64,000 nt of DNA from JBNKVT01 sp050299335 (GTDB taxonomy: Bacteria; Pseudomonadota; Alphaproteobacteria; Rhodobacterales; Rhodobacteraceae): assembly GCA_050299335.1 (NCBI GenBank), contig JBNKVT010000006.1, positions 1-64,000 on the forward strand, given 5' to 3'. Every line of letters begins with the position of its first letter. Positions within the stretch are counted from its first letter, which is position 1. The notes under the pieces were generated by a model. That model made no database searches. It was not told the origin of the DNA and was given only the letters and a program-made list of their open reading frames with translations. This document shows, one piece after another, positions 36,317 to 45,079 of this stretch. Both the position numbers and the translations under genes were made by a program.

Positions 36317-37909
36317 ATGGCCAACGCCCTCAAGCTGATCGCCCTCGCCATCTTGGTGATACTCGCCGCCGTCGCAGCCAGTAACGGGCGCGACATCGCC
36401 TATCAGGTCCATATGCTGATCTTCATGGCCGTCGCGGCCTGGATGTTCGTGGTCGTCCTGCAACGCACCGGCGAGCCGGTCCGCCGCACCCCCGATCCAA
36501 CCGGTTACATGGATGAGGTGATCCGCTACGGCGTGATCGCCATCGTCTTCTGGGGGGTCGTGGGGTTCCTTGTCGGGGTGGTGATCGCCGCGCAACTGAC
36601 CTTCGACGAGCTCAATCTCGGCTTCAGTTTCACCCACTTCGGACGTCTGCGGCCCTTGCACACCTCGGCCGTTATCTTCGCCTTCGGCGGCAACGCCCTG
36701 ATCGCCTCGTCCTTCTATATCGTCCAGCGGACATCGGCGGCCCGGCTCTGGGGCGGCAATCTGGCCTGGTTCGTGTTCTGGGGCTATCAGCTGTTCATCG
36801 TCCTGGCCGCTACCGGATACCTGCTTGGTGGCTCCCAATCCAAGGAATACGCCGAGCCGGAATGGTATATCGACCTCTGGCTGACAATCGTCTGGGTCGC
36901 CTATCTCGCGGTCTTCCTCGGCACCATCATCAAGCGCAAGGAGCCGCATATCTACGTCGCCAACTGGTTCTTCCTCAGCTTCATCGTCACCGTGGCGATG
37001 CTGCATGTGGTCAACAACCTCGCCGTTCCGGTCTCGATCTTCGGCTCGCTGTCGGTGCCGGTCTTCTCGGGTGTGCAAGGCGCGCTGACGCAATGGTGGT
37101 ACGGCCATAACGCGGTCGGTTTCTTCCTGACGGCAGGTTTCCTTGGCATGATGTACTACTTCGTGCCCAAACAGGCCGAGCGCCCGGTCTATTCCTACAA
37201 GCTGTCGATCATCCACTTCTGGGCGATCATCTTCCTCTATATCTGGGCCGGCCCGCACCACCTGCACTATACCGCCTTGCCCGACTGGGCGCAGACCCTC
37301 GGCATGGTGTTCTCGGTAATGCTGTGGATGCCGTCCTGGGGCGGCATGATCAACGGGTTGATGACCCTGCAGGGGGCCTGGGACAAGCTCCGTACCGACC
37401 CGATCCTGAAGATGCTGGCGGTCTCGGTCGGCTTCTACGGCATGGCGACCTTCGAAGGCCCGATGATGTCGATCAAGGCGGTGAACGGGCTCAGCCACTA
37501 CACCGACTGGACCATCGGCCACGTGCATTCGGGAGCGCTCGGCTGGAACGGCATGATTTCCTTCGCCGCCGTCTACTTCCTCGTCCCGCGCCTGTGGAAC
37601 CGCGCTCGGCTCTACTCGCTCGACCTCGTCAACCTCCACTTCTGGCTCGCCACCATCGGCATCGTTCTCTACGCCGCCTCGATGTGGGTCACCGGGATCA
37701 TGGAAGGCCTGATGTGGCGCGAGGTCGATGCACAGGGCTTCCTGGTCAACGCCTTCGCCGACACCATCTCGGCCAAGTTCTGGATGTATCTGGTCCGGGT
37801 GCTGGGCGGCGTGCTCTACCTCAGCGGCGCGCTGGTCATGGTCTACAACGTCTATCGCACCATCACCGGAGCGCCCGAGCGCGCCCCGGCTGTGGTCCCG
37901 GCAGAGTGA
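36317..37909 (+). CDS. ccoN: cbb3-type cytochrome c oxidase subunit I
   Basis: A 530-residue haem-copper oxidase subunit with about 12 transmembrane helices. The key His residues appear in FGRLRPLHTSAVIFAF, WWYGHNAVGFF (copper-B and Tyr-bearing region), the WAGPHHLHYTALPDW double His and IGHVHSGALGW (haem ligands). It carries the low-spin haem b and the b3-CuB site that reduces oxygen with high affinity at the inner membrane. The ATG at 36317 follows GGAAGAAGGATA. The operon continues ccoO, ccoQ and ccoP. Confidence 0.98.
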   Translation: MANALKLIALAILVILAAVAASNGRDIAYQVHMLIFMAVAAWMFVVVLQRTGEPVRRTPDPTGYMDEVIRYGVIAIVFWGVVGFLVGVVIAAQLTFDELNLGFSFTHFGRLRPLHTSAVIFAFGGNALIASSFYIVQRTSAARLWGGNLAWFVFWGYQLFIVLAATGYLLGGSQSKEYAEPEWYIDLWLTIVWVAYLAVFLGTIIKRKEPHIYVANWFFLSFIVTVAMLHVVNNLAVPVSIFGSLSVPVFSGVQGALTQWWYGHNAVGFFLTAGFLGMMYYFVPKQAERPVYSYKLSIIHFWAIIFLYIWAGPHHLHYTALPDWAQTLGMVFSVMLWMPSWGGMINGLMTLQGAWDKLRTDPILKMLAVSVGFYGMATFEGPMMSIKAVNGLSHYTDWTIGHVHSGALGWNGMISFAAVYFLVPRLWNRARLYSLDLVNLHFWLATIGIVLYAASMWVTGIMEGLMWREVDAQGFLVNAFADTISAKFWMYLVRVLGGVLYLSGALVMVYNVYRTITGAPERAPAVVPAE

Positions 37910-37919
37910 GGAGCGCGTC

Positions 37920-38648
37920 ATGAGCATTCTGAGCAAACACAAGATCATCGAAAAGAACGCGATCCTGCTGCTGATCCTCAGCTTCGTCGTCGTCACCATC
38001 GGCGGGCTGGTGCAGATCGTGCCGCTCTTCTACCTCGAGAACACCATCGAGAAGGTCGAGGGGATGCGGCCCTATTCACCGCTGGAGCTGAAGGGTCGCG
38101 AGATCTATGTCCGCGAGGGCTGCTATGTCTGCCATTCCCAGATGATCCGGCCGATGCGCGACGAGGTGGAGCGCTACGGGCATTACTCGCTGGCGGCCGA
38201 ATCGATGTATGACCGGCCGTTCCAGTGGGGCTCGAAACGGACCGGGCCCGATCTCGCCCGGGTCGGCGGGCGTTATTCGGACGAGTGGCATGTCGACCAT
38301 TTCCGCCGTCCCCAGGACCTCGTCCCGGAATCGATCATGCCGCCCTATCCGTGGCTCGCCAGGACCCGGATCAGCCCGGTCCATATCGAGGACCACCTCG
38401 CCACCCACCGGCTGGTCGGCACGCCCTATACCGACGAGATGATCGAGATGGCCCGCGCCGATTTCGCAGCACAGGCCAATCCCGACGCCGACGGCATCGA
38501 CGAGTTCCTCGCCCGCTATCCCAAGGCGCAGGTGCGCAATTTCGACGGCCAGCCGGAACTGACCGAACTCGACGCGCTCATCGCCTATCTGCAGATGCTG
38601 GGCACGCTGGTGGATTTCTCCACCTTCGAACCCGAAGCCAACCGCTAG
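37920..38648 (+). CDS. ccoO: cbb3-type cytochrome c oxidase subunit II (mono-haem cytochrome c)
   Basis: A 242-residue protein with a membrane anchor at residues 14-37 (ILLLILSFVVVTIGGLVQIV) and one haem c site CYVCHS near residue 63 with an axial Met in a later segment (SIMPPYP). It passes electrons from CcoP to CcoN. The ATG at 37920 lies ten bases after the ccoN stop. Confidence 0.97.
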   Translation: MSILSKHKIIEKNAILLLILSFVVVTIGGLVQIVPLFYLENTIEKVEGMRPYSPLELKGREIYVREGCYVCHSQMIRPMRDEVERYGHYSLAAESMYDRPFQWGSKRTGPDLARVGGRYSDEWHVDHFRRPQDLVPESIMPPYPWLARTRISPVHIEDHLATHRLVGTPYTDEMIEMARADFAAQANPDADGIDEFLARYPKAQVRNFDGQPELTELDALIAYLQMLGTLVDFSTFEPEANR

Positions 38649-38658
38649 GGAGGGGCCG

Positions 38659-38823
38659 ATGGAACTCTACTCGCTTCTCAGAGCCTTCGCCGACAGTTGG
38701 GCGCTTCTGGCCCTGTTCCTTTTCTTCGCCGGGATGATCGTCTGGCTGTTCCGTCCGGGCGCGAAGGATCTTCACGAGGATGCGGCGAATATCCCGCTGC
38801 GCAATGACAGGATCGAGGACTGA
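38659..38823 (+). CDS. ccoQ: cbb3-type oxidase subunit CcoQ
   Basis: A 54-residue protein starting MELYSLLRAFADSWALL with one transmembrane helix (LLALFLFFAGMIVWLF) and a charged tail ending RNDRIED. It follows ccoO and precedes ccoP by two bases, where CcoQ is expected; it helps stabilise the complex. It has the usual size for the family. Confidence 0.92.
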   Translation: MELYSLLRAFADSWALLALFLFFAGMIVWLFRPGAKDLHEDAANIPLRNDRIED

Positions 38824-38824
38824 C

Positions 38825-39691
38825 ATGGCCGAGAAAGACCCTGAAACCGGCACCGAGACCACCGGTCACGACTGGAACGGCATCACCGAGCTCGACACGC
38901 CGATGCCGCGCTGGTGGCTGCTGACCTTCTACGCCACCGTGATCTGGGGCATCGGCTATACCATCGCCTATCCGGCCTGGCCGCTGATCGAGCGGGCGAC
39001 GCCGGGGCTTCTGGGCTATTCGTCGCGCCTGGAGGTGGCCGAGGATATCGCGCGCTATAATGAAGCCAATGCCGGGCTCGACGCCCGCATGGTCGAGACC
39101 GATCTCGCCGCCATCATCGAGGACCAGGAATTGCTGGATTATTCCAACGCCGGCGGCGCGGCGATCTTCCGCACCTATTGCGCCCAGTGCCATGGGGCAG
39201 GGGCGGCGGGTGTGCAGGCGGCGGGCTATCCGAATCTTCTGGACGATGACTGGCTCTGGGGCGGGACGCCCGAAGACATCTATCTCACCATCTCCCATGG
39301 CATCCGCTGGGAGGCGGATGACGACACCCGCTATTCGGAAATGCCCGCCTTCGGCGACGATTACCTATCGGACGATGAAATCCTCCAGGCGGCGTCCTTT
39401 GTCCGCTCGCTCTCGGGGCTTGAGGCCGATGCCGCGCTGGTCGAAGCGGGAGCGGTGATCTTCGAGGAAAACTGTGCCGCCTGCCATGGCGCGGATGGTA
39501 CCGGTGATCGCAGCCAGGGTGCGCCGAACCTCACCGATGCGGTCTGGCTCTATGGCTCGTCCGAGGAGCGCGTCGTCGAGACCATCGCCAACAGCCGCTT
39601 CGGCATGATGCCCGCCTGGACCGGGCGGCTGAGCCCGTCGGACCTGCGCAAGGTGGCCATCTATATCCACCAGCGCGGCGGCGGCGAATAG
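38825..39691 (+). CDS. ccoP: cbb3-type cytochrome c oxidase subunit III (di-haem cytochrome c)
   Basis: A 288-residue protein with the N-terminal DWNGITELDTPMPRWW, one membrane helix and two cytochrome c domains with CAQCHG and CAACHG and axial Met residues near YSEMPAFG and GMMPAW. It takes electrons from cytochrome c or a membrane-bound cytochrome and hands them to CcoO. ATG at 38825. A long hairpin then separates it from ccoG. Confidence 0.97.
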   Translation: MAEKDPETGTETTGHDWNGITELDTPMPRWWLLTFYATVIWGIGYTIAYPAWPLIERATPGLLGYSSRLEVAEDIARYNEANAGLDARMVETDLAAIIEDQELLDYSNAGGAAIFRTYCAQCHGAGAAGVQAAGYPNLLDDDWLWGGTPEDIYLTISHGIRWEADDDTRYSEMPAFGDDYLSDDEILQAASFVRSLSGLEADAALVEAGAVIFEENCAACHGADGTGDRSQGAPNLTDAVWLYGSSEERVVETIANSRFGMMPAWTGRLSPSDLRKVAIYIHQRGGGE

Positions 39692-39699
39692 CGCCGCGG

Positions 39700-39753
39700 G
39701 GCGGGGAGACCCCCGCCCGATGAGCGAAACCGGTAGGGCGGGGTCTCCCCGCC
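39700..39753. repeat. Long GC-rich hairpin between ccoP and ccoG
   Basis: The arms GGCGGGGAGAC.. (39700-39718) and GGGCGGGGTCTC.. (39736-39753) pair over about 18 bp with one bulged C around a 17-base loop. It lies between the structural genes ccoNOQP and the accessory genes ccoGHIS. No T-run follows, so it may act by slowing mRNA decay or setting the relative level of the two gene groups. Confidence 0.7.
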
Positions 39754-39772
39754 GCCCTCGACAGGACCCGAT

Positions 39773-41332
39773 GTGACCCGCACCGACACCGAACCGCCAC
39801 AACTCTATGCCGCCCGAGAGCCGATCTTCCCGCGCCGCGTCACCGGCTGGTTCCGGCGGCTCAAGTGGTGGATCATGGCGGTGACGCTGGGCATCTACTA
39901 CCTCACCCCCTGGATCCGCTGGGACCGCGGCCCGAACCTGCCCGATCAGGCGGTCCTCGTCGATCTCGCCGGGCGGCGCTTCTACTTTCTCTGGATCGAG
40001 ATCTGGCCCCACGAATTCTACTTTGTCGCCGGGCTGCTGATCATGGCCGGCATCGGCCTCTTCCTCTTCACCGCCATCCTCGGCCGCGTCTGGTGCGGCT
40101 ATACCTGTCCGCAGACCGTCTGGACCGATCTGTTCCTGCTCGTCGAGCGCTGGATCGAGGGCGACCGCAACGCCCGCCTCCGCCTCTGGAAGGCCCCCTG
40201 GGACTTCCACAAATGGCGGCTCCGCGTGACCAAATGGGCGATCTGGGTGCTGATCGGGCTCGCGACCGGCGGCGCCTGGGTGTTCTATTTCGCCGATGCG
40301 CCGACGCTTCTGCGCAGCCTCGTCACCTTCCAGGCGCCCGCCATCGCCTATTTTTCCATCGCCATCCTGACCCTGACCACCGTCACCTTCGGCGGCTTCA
40401 TGCGCGAGCAGGTCTGCATCTACATGTGCCCCTGGCCACGCATCCAGGCGGCGATGATGGATCGCGACACCCTGACCGTGGCGTACCGCGAATGGCGCGG
40501 CGAGCCGCGGGGCAAGGGCAAGCGCCGCCGCGCGCAGGCAGAAGAGGCCCACAGCGACGAGACCATCGAAGGCACTCAGGCCGCCGGTCCGCAGATCGGC
40601 GGGCGCTCGCCCAATGTCCCGATGCCCGGCCTGCCCACCGGCATCGGTGGCCCGATCCCGGCCAAAGAGGGTCTCGGCGACTGCATCGACTGCAACGCCT
40701 GCGTCAATGTCTGCCCGATGGGCATCGATATCCGCGACGGCCAGCAACTGGCCTGCATCACCTGCGCGCTCTGCATCGATGCCTGCGATGACGTCATGGA
40801 GAAAATCGGCAAGCCACGCGGCCTGATCGATTATCTGACCCTGAAGGACGAGGTGCGCGAACGCGCCGGCGAACCGCCGATCCCGCCGATGAAACATGTG
40901 CTGCGCCCGCGCACCTTCGTCTATGCCGGTCTCTGGTCGGGCATCGGCCTGGCGCTTGTGGCGGGGCTCTTCATGCGCTCCGACATCGACGTGAATCTCA
41001 CACCGATCCGCAACCCGCAATTCGTGGTATTGTCCGACGGCACCATCCGCAACGATTACGACATCCGTATCCGCAACAAGCTCGGCGAGGACCGCGACAT
41101 CGAACTCAGCACCATCGCCGGCCACCTGCTCGGCTTCGAGGTCCAGGGCCAGGAGGGCCTGGTCGTCGCTGTCCCCGCCAATGAGACAGTCACCCGACGC
41201 ATCCACCTCCTTGCAGGCCCGCAGAACGACGCCGCCCACGAGGACCGGACCGAGGTGCGCATCTGGCTGAACGACACCGGAAGCGACAGCCGCGCCCATG
41301 TCGACACCATCTTCAACGGGAGGGAAGAATGA
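39773..41332 (+). CDS. ccoG: Cytochrome c oxidase accessory protein CcoG (FixG/RdxA-type)
   Basis: A 519-residue membrane protein with several transmembrane helices (for example ITLGIYYLTPW and AFLFTAILGRVWCGYTC) and a double [4Fe-4S] ferredoxin module near residue 304 (CIDCNACVNVCP and CITCALCIDACD). It ends in a periplasmic Ig-like domain. CcoG is proposed to reduce copper during oxidase assembly. The start is a GTG at 39773. It overlaps ccoH by four bases. Confidence 0.94.
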   Translation: MTRTDTEPPQLYAAREPIFPRRVTGWFRRLKWWIMAVTLGIYYLTPWIRWDRGPNLPDQAVLVDLAGRRFYFLWIEIWPHEFYFVAGLLIMAGIGLFLFTAILGRVWCGYTCPQTVWTDLFLLVERWIEGDRNARLRLWKAPWDFHKWRLRVTKWAIWVLIGLATGGAWVFYFADAPTLLRSLVTFQAPAIAYFSIAILTLTTVTFGGFMREQVCIYMCPWPRIQAAMMDRDTLTVAYREWRGEPRGKGKRRRAQAEEAHSDETIEGTQAAGPQIGGRSPNVPMPGLPTGIGGPIPAKEGLGDCIDCNACVNVCPMGIDIRDGQQLACITCALCIDACDDVMEKIGKPRGLIDYLTLKDEVRERAGEPPIPPMKHVLRPRTFVYAGLWSGIGLALVAGLFMRSDIDVNLTPIRNPQFVVLSDGTIRNDYDIRIRNKLGEDRDIELSTIAGHLLGFEVQGQEGLVVAVPANETVTRRIHLLAGPQNDAAHEDRTEVRIWLNDTGSDSRAHVDTIFNGREE

Positions 41333-41793
41333 CCCGCGAACTCACCGGACGCCATGTCTTCTTCATCACCGCCGGGGCCTTCGCGGTGGTCATCGCCGCC
41401 AACATGGCGATGCTCTACGCCTCGGTGACGACCTTTCCCGGGTTGGTGGTCGATAATTCCTATGTCGCCTCCCAATCCTTCGACGCCCGCGCAGAGGCCC
41501 AGCGAGCCCTCGGCTGGACAGTGGCTGCGGGCTACGAGGACGGGGCGGTGGCGCTTGCCCTGACCGGCCGCGATGACCAGCCAGTCGAGGCCACCATTCT
41601 GTCCGCCGAAATCGGCCGCCCGACCCTCGCCGCGTCGCCCCTGTTGCTGGACTTCGACCCGGTATTGGGCCGCTTTTCCGGCCCCGCCGATCTGGCCCCG
41701 GGCCTCTGGCAGCTTGACCTGACGGCCGAGGCCAGCGATGGCACCGTCTACGAGGCGCACATCGACCTCTACGTGCCTAAGGCCGCGCCATGA
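41329..41793 (+). CDS. ccoH: cbb3 oxidase assembly protein CcoH (FixH)
   Basis: A 154-residue protein with one N-terminal membrane helix (HVFFITAGAFAVVIAANMAML) and an extracytoplasmic FixH domain with SYVASQSFDARAEAQRALGW and YEAHIDLYVP. It is needed to assemble the cbb3 complex. It overlaps ccoG and ccoI by four bases each, which shows a single translated operon. Confidence 0.92.
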   Translation: MTRELTGRHVFFITAGAFAVVIAANMAMLYASVTTFPGLVVDNSYVASQSFDARAEAQRALGWTVAAGYEDGAVALALTGRDDQPVEATILSAEIGRPTLAASPLLLDFDPVLGRFSGPADLAPGLWQLDLTAEASDGTVYEAHIDLYVPKAAP

Positions 41794-43958
41794 GCCATAG
41801 CGCCGCCTGTTCCGGTTGCGTTGCCGCCCCCGAGCCGCCTCCGGCACGTGTAAAGGCGATCGGAGAGACCGAACGCTACCAATTCGCGCTTCCCACGGTG
41901 CATTGCGCCGCCTGTATCACGACGGTCGAGCGCGGTTTGAACGCGCTGCCCGATGTCGCCTCCGCACGGGTCAATCTCGGCCGAAAACGCGTCACCATCG
42001 ACGCCGCCCCGGGACTGGAACCGGCGCTGAAAGCAAGACTGGAGACGCTGGGATTCGAGGCCAATGTCCTGAACGGTGCGCTTCTGGAGCGCAGCACCGA
42101 CCCCGAGGGCCGCGCCCTTCTCGCCCGCATCGCCGTCGCCGGATTCGCCGCCATGAACGTCATGCTGCTGTCGGTCGCCGTCTGGTCCGGGGCCGAGGCC
42201 GCGACGCGCGACCTTCTGCACTGGGTTTCCGCCCTCATTGCCCTTCCCGCCGTCGCCTTCGCCGCCCTCCCGTTCTTCCGCAACGCCTGGTCCGCGCTCT
42301 CGCGCCGCCGCCTCAACATGGACGTCCCGATCTCGCTGGCGATCCTGCTCGCCACCGGCGTATCCCTCTCGGAACTATTCCGATCCGGCGCGCACGCCTA
42401 TTTCGATGCCGCCATCACGCTGACCTTTTTCCTGCTGATCGGCCGCTATCTCGACCATGTCACCCGCCGCGCCGCCCGGGACGCCGCCTCGGAACTCGCC
42501 GCGCTCGAAGTACTCCGGGCCGACCGGATCACCGCGACCGGCACCGAATCCGTCCTCGTAGAAGCCCTCGCTCCCGGCGATCTCGTCGCCATCGGGCCGG
42601 GACAGCCGGTACCGGTGGATGGCGTGGTCACGCAAGGCGCGGGCGAGGTCGATACCGCGATTCTGACCGGCGAGACCTTGCCGCGTCCGGTCTCGGAAGG
42701 CACCCTCCTCCATGCCGGGATGCGGCTTGTCGCGGGCTCGCTGACCCTGCGCACCGAAGGCATCGCAGGCAACACGCTTCTGGCGCGGATCGGCGAGATG
42801 GTGGCGCAGGCCGAACGGGCCCGTAACCGCTACACCGATCTCGCCGACCGCGCCGCCGCCATCTATGCCCCGCTCGTCCACCTGTTGGCCGCCGGGGCGT
42901 TCCTGTCCTGGGGCCTCGGCAGCGGCGACTGGCGGCTCGCCACCAACATCGCCGCCGCCGTCCTCATCATCACCTGCCCCTGCGCCCTCGGCCTCGCCGT
43001 CCCGGCGGTGCTGGCGGCCGCCAATGGCCGCCTGTTCCGGTCGCATGTGCTGTTGAAGGACGGCACGGCGCTGGAGCGGCTGGCGGGGATCGACACGGTG
43101 ATCTTCGACAAGACCGGCACGCTGACCACCGGCCGGATCCGCCTGATCGCGCCGGAGCTGAGCGACAATGACCTCCGCGTCGCTGCCGCCCTGGCGCAAG
43201 GCTCCTCCCATCCGATGGCCCGCGCGGTCCGCGAACAGGCGGCGGGGCTGGACCTGCCGGAGCTTCAGGACCTGACCGAGACCGCCGGGGCCGGGGTCGC
43301 AGCCCGCCTCGATGGCGTTCCGGTCCGGTTGGGGCGCGGCGACTGGGTCGGAGTGAGGGGCGATGACGACCATTCGACAAGCTGGCTGAAGATCGGCGAC
43401 GCGGACCCCCGTCCGCTGCGCTTCGAGGACACCCCGCGCCCGGACGCCGCCGCCACCGTCGCTGCCCTGCGCGCCGAGGGGCTCGATATCCGGTTGCTGT
43501 CCGGCGACGCCACCGGCCCGGTCGCGCGTCTGGCGGTGGAACTGGGGATCGAGGCCTGGGCCAGCGGCGTCACCCCCGAGGACAAGGTCGCCCGTATCGA
43601 GACGCTGAAGGCCGAGGGACGCCGCATGCTGATGGTCGGCGACGGGCTGAACGATACGGCGGCGCTGGCGGCGGCAGATGTGTCGATCTCGCCGGCCTCG
43701 GCCATCGAGGCCAGCCGCGCCTCGGCGGACATGATCGTCACCGACGGAGCCCTGATCCACGTGGCAGAGGCCTACGGGACCGCTCGGCAGGCCAAGCGCC
43801 GGATGCTGGAAAACTTCGGCATCTCTGCGGCATACAACCTCGTCGCCATCCCCATGGCACTCGCCGGGCTCGCCACACCGCTGATGGCGGCCTTGGCGAT
43901 GTCGGCCTCGTCGGTTACGGTGTCCCTGAACGCGATGCGGCTGCGTAGAGGCGGATAA
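41790..43958 (+). CDS. ccoI: Copper-translocating P-type ATPase for cbb3 assembly
   Basis: A 722-residue P1B-type ATPase with an N-terminal heavy-metal domain (HCAACIT), eight transmembrane helices, the ion-binding CPC motif in ITCPCALGLAVP near residue 393, the phosphorylated Asp in FDKTGTL near 440, and the hinge GDGLNDTAALAAADV. It moves copper out of the cytoplasm for CuB of the oxidase. Its last codons overlap the ccoS start (TAATG). Confidence 0.94.
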   Translation: MSHSAACSGCVAAPEPPPARVKAIGETERYQFALPTVHCAACITTVERGLNALPDVASARVNLGRKRVTIDAAPGLEPALKARLETLGFEANVLNGALLERSTDPEGRALLARIAVAGFAAMNVMLLSVAVWSGAEAATRDLLHWVSALIALPAVAFAALPFFRNAWSALSRRRLNMDVPISLAILLATGVSLSELFRSGAHAYFDAAITLTFFLLIGRYLDHVTRRAARDAASELAALEVLRADRITATGTESVLVEALAPGDLVAIGPGQPVPVDGVVTQGAGEVDTAILTGETLPRPVSEGTLLHAGMRLVAGSLTLRTEGIAGNTLLARIGEMVAQAERARNRYTDLADRAAAIYAPLVHLLAAGAFLSWGLGSGDWRLATNIAAAVLIITCPCALGLAVPAVLAAANGRLFRSHVLLKDGTALERLAGIDTVIFDKTGTLTTGRIRLIAPELSDNDLRVAAALAQGSSHPMARAVREQAAGLDLPELQDLTETAGAGVAARLDGVPVRLGRGDWVGVRGDDDHSTSWLKIGDADPRPLRFEDTPRPDAAATVAALRAEGLDIRLLSGDATGPVARLAVELGIEAWASGVTPEDKVARIETLKAEGRRMLMVGDGLNDTAALAAADVSISPASAIEASRASADMIVTDGALIHVAEAYGTARQAKRRMLENFGISAAYNLVAIPMALAGLATPLMAALAMSASSVTVSLNAMRLRRGG

Positions 43959-44116
43959 TGAATGTGCTGCTGTTCCTGATCCCGGTCTCGGTGGGCCTCG
44001 GCGCGCTGGGTCTGGCGGCGTTCTTCTGGGCGCTTGGGCACCGGCAGTTCGACGACCCCGAAGGCGAGGCGGAACGCATCCTTTCGGACCGTTACGACGA
44101 CAGTCCAGAGGATTGA
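43958..44116 (+). CDS. ccoS: cbb3 oxidase maturation protein CcoS
   Basis: A 52-residue protein with one transmembrane helix (LLFLIPVSVGLGALGLAAFFWAL broken at about residue 24), the typical HRQFDDPEGEAERIL and a short acidic tail. The family is required for metal cofactor insertion into CcoN. It starts with an ATG that shares a base with the ccoI stop. The 223 bases up to tatA show no other gene. Confidence 0.9.
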   Translation: MNVLLFLIPVSVGLGALGLAAFFWALGHRQFDDPEGEAERILSDRYDDSPED

Positions 44117-44339
44117 CAGGCTCGGTCGATGTGGTGTCGGGCGGCTGGTGCGACGTCCTCGGGGCGTGTTCCGGCGGCTCCGGTGGGGATAACTGACGCC
44201 AAAATGAAGGGATACGCACCCTGCGAGGCAATTCTCGGAGATTGTGAAGCCGGGGCTTCCATCGGGGGGCGGGACACAATACATAGGGACAAATATGTAT
44301 GGGTGCGCCCGCGCGGCCCAAAAGTACCGGAGGAGCAAG

Positions 44340-44558
44340 ATGCTCAACAATATCGGCCTTCCAGGCATTCTTCTGATCGCTGTCGTGGTGTTGGTCCTGT
44401 TCGGCCGCGGCAAGATTTCCTCGCTGATGGGCGAGGTCGGCAAGGGCATCACCTCGTTCAAGAAAGGCGTGAGCGAGGGCAAGCAGGAGCTTGAGGACGC
44501 CTCGAAAGAGGCCGAGACCCAGGCCCGCGACGTCACCCCGGAGAACGACAAGGCCTGA
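44340..44558 (+). CDS. tatA: Sec-independent protein translocase TatA
   Basis: A 72-residue TatA: short N-terminal membrane helix (LPGILLIAVVVLVLFG), the hinge FGRGKI, then an amphipathic helix (SSLMGEVGKGITSFKKGV) and a charged tail. Many copies form the pore for folded, often cofactor-bearing, proteins with twin-arginine signals. The ATG at 44340 follows GGAGGAGCAAG. tatB and tatC follow. Confidence 0.95.
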   Translation: MLNNIGLPGILLIAVVVLVLFGRGKISSLMGEVGKGITSFKKGVSEGKQELEDASKEAETQARDVTPENDKA

Positions 44559-44580
44559 GGCCTGAACGAAGGCCAGCCCC

Positions 44581-45078
44581 ATGTTCGATATCGGGTTCAC
44601 CGAGCTTCTGCTGATCGGGATCGTGGCGCTGATCGTCGTCGGCCCCAAGGACCTGCCCGGTATGTTCCGCACCGCGGGACGGTTCATGGGCAAGGCCCGC
44701 GGCATGGCCCGCGAGTTCCAGCGTTCGATGGAGGCCGCCGCCGATGAAAGCGGGCTGAAGGAGGCGACCGACACCCTGAAGGGCGTCGGCAACATCGCTT
44801 CAGGCCCCAAGAAGGCGGCATCGAGCTTTGCCAAGGATATCCTGAACGACGAGGCCGAGGCCCCGGCCAAGCCGAAACCGACCCCGGCGGCCGACGCGCC
44901 GAAAGGCGAAGCGGCGAAACCGAAGGCTGTGGCCAAACCGACCGAGCCTGCGAAGGCCGGGGCGGGCCCTTCCAAGCCCGCGCCGTCGAAACCGGCTTCG
45001 ACCGCCAGATCCAAGGCGGTGAAACCCGCCAGGCCCCGTGCTGCAAAGTCCGCTGGCACCGAGAAGGCAAAGAGCTGA
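44581..45078 (+). CDS. tatB: Sec-independent protein translocase TatB
   Basis: A 165-residue TatB beginning MFDIGFTELLLIGIVALIVVGPKDLP, a membrane helix plus the conserved GPKDLP hinge, followed by amphipathic segments and a long Ala/Lys/Pro-rich tail. It forms the substrate-receptor complex with TatC. It lies 22 bases after tatA and one base before tatC. Confidence 0.94.
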   Translation: MFDIGFTELLLIGIVALIVVGPKDLPGMFRTAGRFMGKARGMAREFQRSMEAAADESGLKEATDTLKGVGNIASGPKKAASSFAKDILNDEAEAPAKPKPTPAADAPKGEAAKPKAVAKPTEPAKAGAGPSKPAPSKPASTARSKAVKPARPRAAKSAGTEKAKS

Positions 45079-45079
45079 C

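Noticed and set aside
36134..37999. A 621-residue minus-strand frame over ccoN
   Set aside because: Shadow of ccoN; the residue composition (His/Asp/Glu-rich with no motif) is typical of antisense reading.
39365..41299. A 644-residue minus-strand frame over ccoP and ccoG
   Set aside because: Shadow of two solid genes.
42375..45059. An 894-residue open frame on the minus strand across ccoI, tatA and tatB
   Set aside because: It is the opposite strand of three well-recognised genes; long antisense frames are common in GC-rich DNA and its sequence shows no domain.
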